From NCBI RefSeq assembly GCF_014356525.2, contig NC_052511.1, forward strand, positions 49,491,975-49,555,974: DNA of 64,000 bases, written 5' to 3'. Each line of letters begins with the position of its first letter. Positions within the stretch are counted from its first letter, which is position 1. The DNA is from Nilaparvata lugens (taxonomy: Eukaryota > Arthropoda > Insecta > Hemiptera > Delphacidae). Shown in pieces: positions 34,201 through 46,300 of this stretch. Under the pieces are notes generated by a model. It was not told the origin of the DNA, did no database searches, and was given only the letters and a program-made list of their open reading frames with translations. Made by a program: the position numbers and the translations under genes.

Positions 34201-37200
34201 CTATCTAACTATCAAGTACAATGTATCAATTCACTAAAATACTACAAATTTTAATAACAATTGTTAATTTCAATTCAATAATAAATCTGATCAACTGACC
34301 ATAACAATAATAATTTATACCTCAAGGCACGTTTTCGTTCATGCGAAACCGGTCGATGTTGTATAAATATGTCTATAGTAAGGAGGTCCACGTTATAATG
34401 TCAGTGTTTGTTTAACAATGGTATTGCTATCCTTGTCTATCGTTCAACAAAGCTGATTGTGCTATCTCTTTCTCGCTTTGCTCTGTTGACAGATCGTCTT
34501 TTAACAATGTAGAATTAATAATTAACAAAATATTCCGTCTTAATTATGAAAATTCATTATAAATTTATTGAAAAATATAATGTCTTATTGCTTAAGAGTG
34601 CGGGTCATCTACCGCCATATTGGATTGAATGACCCATAAGATCAATGTTATCTTTTGGAACGTTTAGCTTCGTTATTTATGGACGGAAATTACGTATTAT
34701 ACATCATTGGAAACATAATAAAATTCTTCAAAGCAATATAATTGATTATTTTAAACGAGAATCCTATTATATTTAGCAAGCAATTTATGTATTTTTATAT
34801 TTGATTAATTATATTTATTTATGGTTATTAATGTCCAACGAATCTCGAAAACGGCTCTAACGATTTTCACGAAATTTGGAACATAGTGGGTTTATGACAA
34901 TAGAAATTCGATTGCACTAGGTCTCATCCCTGGGAAAACTCGCTGAACGACATTAAAAGTATAATTCATCCTAAGAAAAACTAGGAGACTTTCGTCGTCT
35001 GTGGATAATAAAAAAGTGAGTGAGAGAGTGCGTCTGTGGAAAATCAAAATATCTCATCCCCGAAATTCATAAGCTGACGTATAGCCAGCTATAAAATATA
35101 AACACGATCATTTTTAAGAATTGTGTTCCGTTTATCAATAAATAAAAATAACGAGCGAAGCTCGGTGCCCCGATATTAAACAGTTAATATTACATCAATA
35201 ACCCTGTATCAGCTACCGTCTATAGAAGGCATTGACAAGACAGAAGATAGGCAACATTTATCTTTTATCTTTCTTCACTGCCGTTATAAACTGGACCTTA
35301 CTATAGTCCAAGTGTTAGCCATAACTATTAACTGGAATTTTGTCTATAGCAACTCAATTACACATAAAAATCAGCTGATCAAACGACAAAATAGGGAACA
35401 GCCAGGATTGCTTGACAAGAGTGTGGATGCTCGGCTGGCCACTCGCCTTCGCTCGACAAAAATGGTGCGATGGCAAGCGGAGACCAATGAATGCGAGCGC
35501 TAGCAAACCAACCATCCACACTCTCGCGCTCGTCGTCATTTGTACGCATTGGGCGCTAGTGTGGATGCAACATTAAAAATCATTTGAGATAAAGGAGAGA
35601 AAACATTGGAATACTCATCTCCCGCATTTAGAGAAAATTTACGGAACAGTCCATTACCACAATTGGTGCCGGTTGCACAACAGCCGGTTAAATTTTAACC
35701 ATGATTAATATAATGTAACGAGAGCCAATAATTAGAGAAACCGTCTTTTCTGAAACGCCTTCTCTGATTGGTTCTCGTAAAATTAATCACGATTGAAATT
35801 TAAACGGCTGTTGTGCAACCGGGCCATACTGTATTGATTTTTAGCCGACACAAGACACAATTTTCTATACGTTACTGATTTCTAGCTATTTCTACCGATT
35901 TAATTAACGAATATCGGGGCACCGAGCTTCGCTCGTTATTTATTTATTGACTTTTGATAATCCAAACACAATTCTTTAAAATGATTGGGGAAGTACTAAC
36001 AGCACAGCCCAAAACTGTTTCTTTCCCGAATTTTGATTTATACACTATAAATAGTCCAGAAAGTAGGTTATGTTCCATACACTTGAATTCAGGTTCAAAT
36101 TTCTGTTTAAACATTTGAAATCAAAAGAAATTATAATTTAGATTATGTACAAACCAAATTAAATAACAAAATAACACTCACTAATCACTTGAAATATTGT
36201 CAAATAATGATCAACTTTGAAAATTATAATATAGCCTAGTCTAGTTTAGGAGGATTATCATGTCATGTCAACAAATCAGATTATGTTGATCAAATCGATT
36301 AAATTGTCTAGCTAGATAAAATTTCTCGCTGATTGATTATGATTACACAGCTGGAAATAATTCTGTCTCTCTCCCACACAGGAACACGCATCTTCTGTTA
36401 TCGAGAGACGACGAAATTATCATCTGTTTTCCAAGGATGAATTATCCTTTTAATGTCGTTCAGCGAGTTTTCCAAAGAATGAGACCTAGTGCAATCGAAT
36501 CTTTATAGCCTATCATAAACCTACTATGTTTCAAATTTCGTGAAAATCGTTAGAGCCGTTTTCGAGATCCGTAAAACATAAATAACCAGATATAAAAACA
36601 ACCAGATATATAAAGAAATTGGTCGCTTAATATAATAGGATTTCTTGACGCCATGACAAAATTTTCTCCGAATGGCTGATTAGGTTAACGTTGGTACAAT
36701 CAGCTTACTGTTCTGTCGTGTCGTCGAGAAATCGGCGAGTTTGATAACAGTTTTCTACACATATCACTACACATTTTCTTTCAAAATAAAACTAAGGTGA
36801 ATGAAAGAGATATTGTCATTTTCAATTAGCCTAATATCCTCCAATTGGGTAATCTTACCAAAAGCTGATTTTCAGCCAATCGGAGAACACTCATTATGAG
36901 TGTTGGCCGACAATATCCTATTATATTAAGCGAGCAATTTCTGTATATGGTTATCTGGTTCTGTATGTCCAACGTATCTTGAAAACGGCTCTAACGATTT
37001 TCACAAAATTTGAAACATAAGTAGGTTTATAATATAAAAATTCAATTGCACTAGGTCTCATCCTTGGGAAAGCTCGCTGAACGACATTAAAAGGATAATA
37101 ATTATTCATCCTTGGAAGAACAGATGATAATTTCGTCGTCTGTTGATAATTGAAGTGAGTGAGCGAGTGCATGTGTGTGGGACTGAGATAAAATTATGAC

Positions 37201-38944
37201 TCAGGTACTTAGTGCCGGTTGCACAAAAGCTGGTTAAATTTTACTCCTGATTAATTCCAGTAGAACCAATCAGATAAGCGATCTTTATGGAATGGTCTTC
37301 TTTGATTTGGTTTACGTGAAATTAATCCGGATTAAAATTTAACCGCCTTTTGTGCAACCAGGACTTTGTGAGAGATTTTTGAATTCTTCAGGGAATTGAT
37401 CTCAATTCACTGTGATTAGATAAAACATTTCTGTGTGAACTATAAATTATATATTATAATTTCTATCGTAACAATTTTTTCATGCTTTTTTACTCCGAGC
37501 GAGGCTCGATTCCCCGATATTTGTAATTGTAAAAACGGCTAATTCATGGTTTATCTACTAGCATTTATGTTTTCTACACATATGATTCAACTAAATGGTT
37601 AATTGCCAAGCCAAAAAATGATTTAATAATGTATAGTTTGATTAATAATAATTACCTCCTCCTGCGACTACGCCTATATGGAGACGATGGTCTTCCATAG
37701 CGCGCCATCTGAACTTTCAGCTCCCTGCCGTCAAGCAAACGCCCGTCCATAGCGTCAAGTGCATCTTCGGCATCACGCTTGTCATAAAACCTAAAAAATA
37801 ATTAAATTATATTTATAAACAGAAAACAATTAATAAACAAAACCTGAAAGCAATGTAACCCAACTAAAAGGATCAAGAAAAAATAGCTTTACTGCTCAAC
37901 CAAACCACAAAACATTCGCAGTAAATAAAACAGTTGAATGTTTGTTTATTCATTTCTACCGAAAAAAGCATTGATCGAACTTTCAAAGTAGATAATACCA
38001 TTATTTATTTGCATTTGTTCCCGGATAGAATAGCAACGATGGAAAACAACAATGAGTAACAGATCTTACAACAAACAATAAATTGTTATGCGTCCTTGAA
38101 ATTGCCGGAATCTGATTTATGGTTGTTTAAATTATGTTAATTAATTTTATCTAATTCTGTTTTATTGTATCATTTACAATGTTTTTTCATGTAATAATCA
38201 ATTTTGAAAATATAATATTGCAAACAAATCACACAATAGCTGTTTAATTTGGTGCTGAAAGCTGATCGTAGCAACCTAACCTTGCCAACAAGATTGAACA
38301 ATAAGATTCGATTTTCAAATAACTTTTTGCATTCAATTTCATAAATTACTCAAACTAAACATATTTTTAATCAAATTTTCTAAACAAAACAACACAGATA
38401 TGTGTAAAATCATTACATTGGAGAACCGAAATCTACCGTAACAACACATGTACGGTGCTAAAACAATGTCGAAAAAGAACTTCCGGAATTGAGTTCTACA
38501 CGAAATTAAAAGTAATTAATGTAAAACAAGCACTTACTGAACATTGAACATTAATTAAACTAACTACATTAGATGTGTATTGTTAAAACAATAAAAATAA
38601 CATACGTATTGACACAAATAGCCTAGGATTGACATCATTGTTCCCCCGCCAAAATGCTATGAGAAACGAGTGTCGGTTAAAGTGTGTTGCATACCTAAAA
38701 TAAAATTAAAATACGAATTTTTAAAATTATCTAAGAAATTATGGTTTTGAGTTAATAATTACCTGACAAAAGCGAATCCTCTGCTTTCCCTGGTAAATCT
38801 ATCACGAGGTATGTAAACATCTCCAACTTCTCCACATCGTTCGAAAACACGTCGCAAATCATCGGTGGTTGTTCTATAGGTGAGATTATCAACTTTCAAA
38901 GAAACCATACCCTCAATTCGAGGGGGTGGTCTTCCAAAACTCAT
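31287..38944 (-). CDS. SRSF2: Serine/arginine-rich splicing factor 2 (SC35)
   Basis: Coding exons 38944-38763, 37790-37656 and 31446-31287 join to 477 nt, a 158-residue protein. Both introns interrupt an AG|G arginine codon, with GT-AG ends (donors GTCAG|GTAAT and AGGAG|GTAAT). Residues 14-92 are an RRM with RNP2 LKVDNL (16-21) and RNP1 RGFAFVRF (55-62). MARYGRP (89-95) at its end matches the vertebrate protein, including Pro95, a position that contacts RNA in the human factor. Residues 96-158 form an RS domain of Arg-Ser dipeptides, shorter than in vertebrates. SRSF2 binds exonic splicing enhancers in the nucleus and recruits U1/U2 components; RS phosphorylation controls it. The stop TAA overlaps a consensus GTAAGG donor, so the last exon may also be spliced onward to 27437. 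Intron 2 is 6.2 kb and full of transposons. Start chosen because [13 protein letters not shown] aligns with the family N-terminus. Confidence 0.97.
31797..34226. mobile_element. 2.4-kb foldback element in SRSF2 intron 2
   Basis: Arms about 31797-32664 and 33291-34226 are inverted copies: TTGTACTTGATAGATAG at the left, CTATCAAGTACAA at the right, and GTGTGGGCGAAG at 31865 paired with CTTCGCCCACAC at 34144. Arms differ by scattered substitutions and indels (pair sums drift from 66020 to 65955), so it is older than the 24-kb palindrome. The centre holds a further GC-rich inverted segment (GGGCCGAGCC/GGCTTAGCCC). No transposase. Short plus frames inside are composition artefacts. Confidence 0.85.
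34374..35306 (+). mobile_element. MITE family T carrying a rolling-circle-like insertion
   Basis: Family T termini (AGGAGGTCCACGTTATAATG and GTTATAAACTGGACCTTACT) flank the usual interior, which is split at AACGAGA|A by the insertion 34762-35177. Family T copies at 9075, 16078 and 17190 show the uninterrupted site AAACGAGAATGAACA. Confidence 0.8.
34762..35177 (+). mobile_element. Rolling-circle-like repeat (Helitron/Helentron-type candidate), copy 1
   Basis: Starts (A)TCCTATTATATT and ends with a CGAGCGAAGCTCG hairpin followed by GTGCCCCGATATT. Core landmarks are TCTCGAAAACGGCTCTAACG and CTCGCTGAACGACATT. There is no target-site duplication at the filled site, and no terminal inverted repeat. 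These fit a rolling-circle element, but the 3' end is not the canonical CTRR, so the class is inference. Confidence 0.6.
35664..35825. mobile_element. Palindromic MITE, family G
   Basis: GGTGCCGGTTGCACAACAGC at the left and TGTTGTGCAACCGGGCC at the right, with an inner GGTTAAATTTTAACC / GAAATTTAAACG stem. Other copies are at 37211, 51261 and 58631. Confidence 0.85.
35910..36642 (-). mobile_element. Rolling-circle-like repeat, full-length inverted copy (about 735 bp)
   Basis: Reads on the minus strand from TCCTATTATATTAAGCGACC at 36640 to the CGAGCGAAGCTCG hairpin and CCCCGATATT at 35910. This uninterrupted copy allows the split copy at 51575-56909 to be recognised as one element. Confidence 0.65.
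36917..37522 (+). mobile_element. Rolling-circle-like repeat, subfamily carrying MITE G
   Basis: ATCCTATTATATTAAGCGAG through to CGAGCGAGGCTCG and CCCCGATATT. A family G MITE occupies 37211-37366, between CAGGTACTTAG and GGACTTTGTGAG. The same MITE occupies the same internal position in the copy ending at 51567. Confidence 0.65.
37211..37366. mobile_element. Family G MITE inside a rolling-circle-like repeat
   Basis: GTGCCGGTTGCACAAAAGC and, inverted, CTTTTGTGCAACCAGGAC, with the AAATTTTA stem. Confidence 0.8.
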
Positions 38945-39160
38945 TTTGAATAAGTTTTTATCAAAAATGCGTCAAATATTGTTCAAAACCGCCAAGAAAC
39001 AGATGCCTTCTTCAGTCCTACACATGAGAGAAGGATTCCAACATGGCGACTGACTGACTTGATCACTTCCTCAAGGCGGCCGGTGAAATGGCGGCTTTTG
39101 TTTTCTCAACTCTGATTGGCTGGCAATATTTGGCGCCCAATTTTAAACCGATGAAATTAT
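38945..39160 (-). promoter_or_regulatory. SRSF2: Probable SRSF2 promoter and 5' UTR
   Basis: The 216 bp upstream of the SRSF2 start are the only GC-richer unique sequence before a dispersed repeat begins at 39161. They contain GGCGGCCGG, two GGCGG(C) words and a CCAAT on the minus strand (ATTGG at about 39115). This suits a TATA-less housekeeping promoter. Transcription start not determined. Confidence 0.5.
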
Positions 39161-39659
39161 TTTTACTTTCCTTGCCCTACTACCATAGGTAAGGAAAGTA
39201 TTGCTTTCCAAAAAAAATTAAGGTACCCCAATTTCAAGTTTTCTATATGTTTCAAGGTCCCCTGAGTCCAAAAACATGATTTTTGGGTACGGTATTGGTC
39301 TGTGTGTGTGTGTATGTGTGTGAACACGATAACTCCATTCCTAATTAACCGATTGACTTGAAATTTTAACTTAAGGTCCTTATACCATGAGGACCCGACA
39401 ATAAGAAATTCAATAAAATTCAATTCAAGATGGCGGAAAAAATGGCGGATAATTACTAAAAAACCATGTTTTTTACGTTTTTCTCGAAAATGGCTCTAAC
39501 GATTTTCTTCAAATTTATACCATGGATAGCTATTTATAAGCCCTATCAACTGACATGAGTCTCATTTCTGTGAAAATTGCAGGAGCTCCGTAATATTCTT
39601 GAGAAAAATGACAGTTACTAAAAAAGCCATGTTTTTCACGATTTTCTCAAAAACGGCTC

Positions 39660-40899
39660 TTAAGCCGCGTTTACACCGGAGTTGGCAATAAAAAATTGCC
39701 AATTTCGATTGCAGACGCTAGTTGCCGATGGAAGTCTGCAACTTGTACTTGCAACCTGGGCACATAGTTTGTTTTTAGGTCTGCAACCTGCAACTAAACT
39801 TTACAGTATGTAGAAAATCAGACAGTATGTAGAATGTCGAGTGCTGAAGAGGTTGTTCTTGCTGCGGCAGCGTGTGTTATTCTATCAAAATGTAGAAAAA
39901 CCGAGAAGATACTGGGTTCGACCTTCATTGCAGGCAAGAGCAAAGTATAGCGGCAGCGATCTTTTAAATGATTTAAATCGAGATGATACAGATCCTTTGA
40001 CGGGGGAATTGAGATGCGATGGCAGTGTAAAAAACTTTTAAGTATGTCAAGTGACGATTTTGAAAGTTTAATTGTTGGTATTGGACACATAATTAGTAAA
40101 CAGGATACTAACTACAGGAAAGCAATTCCAGTGCGAGAAAGATTGGCTATTACATTGCGCTTTTTGGCGAGTGGCGACTCTTATACTAGTCTCAGTTATT
40201 TGTTTAAAGTTTCCAAAAGTGCGATATCTATTTTAGTGCCAGAGGTTTGTGAGGCTGTTATAGGTTTCCTGAAGGATAACATACAGGTGAGCAAAGAAAG
40301 AAAATTACTAAATATTGTTATTTTTAGATACCTTTTATTTGTTTACGTTGTGCACTGAGTTAAATAAATCTAGACAAAAGTTAATTGTTAATAAATCTAG
40401 TTAATAAATCTAGACAAAAAAGTTGCAACCTGGTAGTGACTTGTTAATAAAATATGAACACAAAGTTAAGTTAATGTTCCAAAGTAACACAATTCATAAA
40501 ATTAGAAATAAATGTATACATAAAAAAAACTCCAAATCAAACAAAGAAACTCTATAGCTTAAGAAATATAGGCTATAGCTTAGCTTGAGTAATGTATAGC
40601 GCTTACATTATAGCTAGCGACCACGTGGAGCCAACAGGCGGGAGGGGTAGCGGGGTAGTTGCAGACTCAAGTTGCAACTGAAGTTAGCGCTGCAACTCGC
40701 ATTGCCAACCGGGGTTGGCAACCGCCTTTGATCTTTACCGACTCCGGTCGGAAAACCAAATTTCGATTGCCAACTCGCAAAATCGGTCTCCAACTACGGT
40801 TGGCAATGCGAGTTGCAGTTGTTTTAATGCGTGCAACTCAAAATTGCCGATAAATGTCGGCAATCATTGGTTGCCAACTCCGGTGTAAACGCGGCTTAA
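39660..40899 (+). mobile_element. PIF/Harbinger element, decayed
   Basis: Termini TTAAGCCGCGTTTACACCGG and, inverted, CCGGTGTAAACGCGGCTTAA enclose 1.24 kb. Subterminal repeats of GTTGGCAA/TTGCCAAC are plentiful. Other family A copies read GGCTCTAACGAT uninterrupted, so the site was a TAA/TTA-type target, as expected for Harbinger. Inside is a broken transposase N-terminus and no DDE domain. Confidence 0.8.
39834..40290 (+). pseudogene. PIF/Harbinger transposase N-terminal fragment, frameshifted
   Basis: Three successive frames carry one family-like N-terminus. The first starts at 39834 (MSSAEEVVLAAAA). The second spans about 39905-40040 (SGSDLLNDLNRDDTDPLTGE). The third spans about 40041-40290 with DTNYRKAIPVRERLA and TLRFLASGDSYTSLSYLFKV, the helix-turn-helix-like region of HARBI1-type proteins. 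It ends at a GTGAGC donor-like site and the catalytic nuclease exon is absent. Two frameshifts make it inactive. Family call from remembered motif LRFLASGDSY. Confidence 0.75.
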
Positions 40900-42205
40900 C
40901 GATTCTTTTCAAATCCATACCCTGTATAGTTATTTATTAGCTCTATCAACTGACATGAGTCTTTTTCCTGGGGTACTAATGGGGGGTCCACCCAATCCTT
41001 GAGAAATGGACTTTGTAACCTCCTTCTCGTGCATGAGGTAGGTAGGAACACGGTTTTTACTTTTTCTTCTTCCATATACCGTGGGTAGGTAGAGCAGTTT
41101 ATAAAAGAACACAGTCATAGTCAAGATATTTCATCTGTAGAACAGCTGTTTTGACGAATTTAAAAAAAACATCGAATTTCACAATATTTACATAAAGGAA
41201 AAAGTACTCTGAAAACAATTGTATATACACATATACAGTAGTCTGATCGTAGTTGCAAATATGTTGCCGTCAATCGTCATTATGTTTTTCTCCTAAATTA
41301 TTCTCGTTTGATATTGAGGCTTAGGTTTATTTAGCGAACTATATTGGAAATTTTAAGGTAGGGTTATAAAAAGGGCACTTTGTTCCGTGGATGTTTTTTA
41401 CAAGAGAAATATTTGATCAAAATAAGGGGAAAGGTTTTTAAGCGAAAATAGATGTAAAATTTTAAATAGTTCAATGAGCAAGGAAAGTTGTGTGAGTGTA
41501 CCACACCAGATTTTTTGTTATGTAATTGGGTCTTTCTGAACTGTATAGTTTATAAGTACCGTACACTATATTAAATATACTTAGGACTATACCATAAATT
41601 AATAGTTTTTTACTAATAAATTAAGCCTCTTTATAAAACTTTCTTATTTTCAACCCCAAAAATAATTGTTATTGAATATTTTAATGAATTTATTTCATAA
41701 AATGTTGATTGTTGAGTTAGAACTTAAAATTGATAATAATCTAGTTTACAATAAAAATTATCGATTCATTATAATAATTGATTATTTACCAACATCCATT
41801 TGAAATTAGTAACTGGAATTTTGATAATATTTTATTATGGAATTTTTATTCATTGAGAATTTGGGTTCAATTAATAATAAATTGTTATTTTAATTACTTT
41901 GTCTATTATTATTTTGGCATATTCTTCCTCTTACTGTAGGCTATATACAAAACATAAACGGACAGTCAATTATTTTATAAAGACTATTTTAAGGGCTTAT
42001 CAGTAATATGAATTCTACCGTAATCACTTACTTGTCATACTGTTGAAAAAAGAAACCAATCATTCCTAAACACTTATCAAATTCAAATTACCATTATCAA
42101 TAAAAATTGAAGTGTATCATTCTCATTAGGAGTTTGAAATATTTATAAATAAAAAGGAAACAAGGATAAACATTTTTTTACAAAATTCAAGGTAAAAATA
42201 TATAT

Positions 42206-42211
42206 TTTATT
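42206..42211 (-). terminator. SAC3D1: Candidate polyadenylation signal of the SAC3D1-like gene
   Basis: AATAAA on the minus strand, 83 bases past the stop codon. First such hexamer seen downstream. Confidence 0.5.
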
Positions 42212-42293
42212 AGAATTGATGAACAAAGTATAAAATACATCTATATTCCCTAAGTTTTGAGAAAGGCGAAGATCAAAATCATCCAAATTTAAT

Positions 42294-43262
42294 TCAACAT
42301 ATCGATAACGCATCAATATCACGACAGAGATCTGTTGTATAAGCATCATCCAAGTAATTAATAAGTAAATTGCACAGTTTGTAATCTTTCAAAGATTCAT
42401 CTACATACTCATCTCCATTATCAACACCAAGAACGGAATCCACCTGAAAAAGTTAAAATTGATTAAAGAAAACTATACAAATAAAATTGAAAAGACAATT
42501 TAATACCAAAAGAGTAACTGAAGTTTTTAAACATATAATACCGTTTTAATTATATTAAAGTATTACAATAGAGTAATTTACCAAGAAATAAAAATAAAAA
42601 TCTGGTGTGGTGCACTCACACAACTTTCCTTGCCGTTATGAAAATTGATCAACTGACGATAGTGTTCTCGCGCATCTCAAGTCTACTTTTCTAAGATCTG
42701 AGTCAGCTGGTGACAGGACAATAACGCTGCAGACACACAAAGTCTGCTATCTCTTCAAAGTGAATCATTTAATAGAATCAACAGTTGCCAACAGCTTGCA
42801 ATTTAATAATCTTATTTTCTCGAATTTCGAGCTTATTTTCAATTTTAGGTGAAAATGTCACAAAACATTAATTGTAGAGATTTTTAAGCTCAATCCTTTT
42901 CACTTGATTTTTTTGTTTAAATTGTATCTGAAGCCTGATAATTGGGAATCTAAAATCAAACTTTGCATAGATGGTGCAGTGCTCCTGAAATTTTTACAGA
43001 TATGGGACTTGTGGCAGTAGATAAAGCTTATTAATGACTTTTCTAGGTATGAATTTGATCAAAATCGTTGAAGCCGTTTTCGAGTAAATCGCGAAAAACC
43101 CTGTTTTTACAACATTTTCGCCATTTTATCCACCATCTTGAATTGCATTAGATCAAAATTGTTCGTGTCGGATCCTTATAGTGTAAGGACCTTAAGTTCC
43201 AAATTTGAAGTCATTCCGTTAATTGGGAGGTGAGATATCGTGTACACAGACACACATACACT

Positions 43263-43301
<39 letters not shown>

Positions 43302-46300
43302 CAATACCCAAAAACCACTTTTTTGGACTCGGGGGACCTTGAAACGTATAGAAATTTAGAAATTGGGGTACCTTAATTTTTTTCGAAAAGCAATACTTTC
43401 CTTACCTATGGTAATAGGGCAAGGAAAGTAAAAAGTTATTGAATGTCAAAATTTGAGGCTCGTTTTTTATTTATATAGAAGATTTGAACCTTTTTCTCTA
43501 AGATCAGCCGTTCCCCTGATATTATCGGAAGAACATATGACCAAGCGAAGCGCTCATACTGATGCCGAGATTGCCGAGCCACCAAAGACCTTAAAGAGAT
43601 ATTTAAGGTCATTAAGGTGCATATCACATACACCTGTGTGCCGCTCTCAGCTCTTGTCCCAGTACATTTTGCCGCCCTATGTGTTGTGTCATCGCACAAA
43701 AGTTGGCTTCAAAAGTCAGCCTGCTTGCTCCGTCTCTTTGTATTATGTGGTCGCTGCTAGTCCCAAAAGTAAGGTAAGAGGTCCTGGAACTAACCAGGTA
43801 CAGCCTGGAGAGCTCTGATTCTAGACCTGAGCTATAGTGAGGTCCACGTTATAATGGCAGTGCACGATTGACATACTGTTGCTGTCCTTTTCTATCATAC
43901 AACAAAACAGATTGCGCTATCTCTCTCTCGCTTTGCAATGTTGTCCGTTTGCCAGAATATTTTATTTTTACTTTTGACAGTGACTGTACAAAAGTAAACA
44001 AACAATTCTCAGCCGCCATTTTTTTCCTTTATTCTATCAAAATATTTGAGTAAACAAGTCGTACAATTGATTTAAAATGTATTTTTGAAAAAATGAAATG
44101 ATTTCTAGACATTACCGTATGAGAAACACTATCAAAATATTTGAGTACACAAGTCGTACAATTGATTTAAAATGTATTTTTGAAACAATGAAATAATTTC
44201 TAGACATTACCGTATGAGAAACACAAATAAAAATACCTGAAATGACATTTTAAAAGTTGATAACTAATCATTCTAGATTTCATCCATGCTTCAGTTAGCC
44301 TACACGTATAGGTTAGACCTACTCGTACCGGTATAAATAATATTGAAAGTTTATTTCAGAATTATTTCCATTGAAATTACTTATTTTAAATAGGATTTCT
44401 ATTATTTTTAAAAGAAATTGGAATAGAATACCTACAAAATAACTTAATTTCTGTTGTTTTGAAATTCAGATCGGTGTATCACAGCTTTTTAAATTAGCCG
44501 CCATTTCAGGTTTGTATAAAAATAAAAATCTGATCTCAGTTATGAAAGCAAATTTTCGAATCAAATTATTAAAAAAATATTTTTTCTTGATTAATTTGAC
44601 ATTAAATTGATTATTTTATCAAGGAAATGATAATTCTTATTATTAGATCAAATTTAATGGGATGAATTGAGTAACAGCTGTGTACACTCAGTGGCAAAAT
44701 GGAGAGACTTGGCAACGTTTTTCTCCTATCTTTCTTCACTGCCATTATAACGTGGACCTCACTATAGTCAGGTCATATATTGTTAATATTATTAGTAGTA
44801 AACAATATTCAATTACAGTACTTACATCAAAATCTACAGCCATAAATTTTTTTTTCAAAAACATCACTTTGTTTTTACAAACCATCACTTCATAGATTTC
44901 ACAAAGCCGGCTGGCTTCTGATGGGTTTCGGAAATTGAGAAGTTTTGTAAAATGATCTAATGGATAATGGGAATTTAAATTTGGATTTTTATTGCTGTAC
45001 GCTGTATTCATAACTTCCAAGGCATATCTGAAAATTGAGAGAATTTGATTATTATCCATCAGAGGGCATTATTATATACAGAGGGCATTGTTCCTGGGTA
45101 AAAAACATATCTAAATATCATATTTGAATTTTCCGCTAGTCTTCAGTTACTCACACAGCGGCCATTTTGCTTTTTCCACTTTTTAATTTTTTTCTAAATA
45201 ATGGTTAAACATACGAAATTGAAACTTTGCATGATCATTTATAACAACTGGACAAAGCTAGAAAAAAATTATGATAATTTTTCAAATTCATAAAACAAAA
45301 TGGCGGCCATTTAAAATGTTGTTTCTTAAATAACTCAGAAACCGTTGGTTTTACAAAAACTTTACAAGAATAACTTTTTTTAGTAAATTAAATCGCCTAT
45401 CGATTGGTACCAGATTTTTGAAAATTGGACCAATATTAACTGAGATATGGTAGCTTTAGTGGTTTGTGACCTTAGACCAGTTATAGAAAAGACACGCTGG
45501 GAAGTCTAGCCTCTGAAGCCAACATCTACTGCCAAATCCACCCATCTTGACGTCACAACAGTGACGTCACGCATCGTATGGAAAACTTTCAGATTGTGTC
45601 TTTTTCAGATTCATGGTGTTTTTAGGTTATTTCTAGCTACGGGCAAAACGATATCGGCTTCAAAGTTATAATGTGTTTTGAAAATAATAAGGTACGGTAG
45701 CCTACAAAACTAATTTATAGTCATGCTACAATGAGTTCACTTACATCATAACCAAGGATAATATTACAGTTAAAACTTACAATATTTATGTGTATAAATT
45801 TCAACTTACGCATGAAAAGATATTCCACTTTTTTCCTAAAAATTTCAGTGCAATTATATACTGCGCAGGGGATTACCATTTTCATAAATAATAATTACAT
45901 AAATAAATCACAATCTGCTATGGAAAACAAGCTATGTTTAACAACAATGCATTGTTTAACAACAATGTAAGTTGAACACCACAAACACTCACACAACAAA
46001 CTCAAAAAAGTTTTCTATAATTTCTATACGATACGTGACGTCAAGATGGGTGGATTTGGCAGTAGAAGTTGGCTTCATCGACTTTCAGTATGAATATACA
46101 ATGAGCCGTGTCTATTCTATAACTGGTCTAAGTTTGTGACCCACCTTTAGAGGGTTATGTAACGTTATTCTTTTGTTTGAAATGACCTAAAATCGCTTAC
46201 TATTAACATTCAATGCAAATAGAGATTATTGCATCATTGAGGCAACTCTATCAACATGCCTTGGTTTGTACTGCATCAAACTTTCAGTGGTCACCAACCA

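Larger units (their letters stand above)
39161..41519 (-). repeat. Family A repeat, inverted, split by a Harbinger element
   Basis: Right end AAGGAAAGTTGTGTGAGTGT, then CCACACCAGATTTTT, at 41470-41519. Left end TTTCCTTGCCCTACTACCAT, then AGGTAAGGAAAG. Together they match the other family A copies in reverse. Positions 39660-40899 are foreign. The start lies about 215 bp upstream of the SRSF2 ATG. Confidence 0.75.

Noticed and set aside
43453..43818. 121-codon plus frame in the SAC3D1 intron
   Set aside because: Antisense frame is equally open, no conserved motif, and it ends in a family T MITE end.
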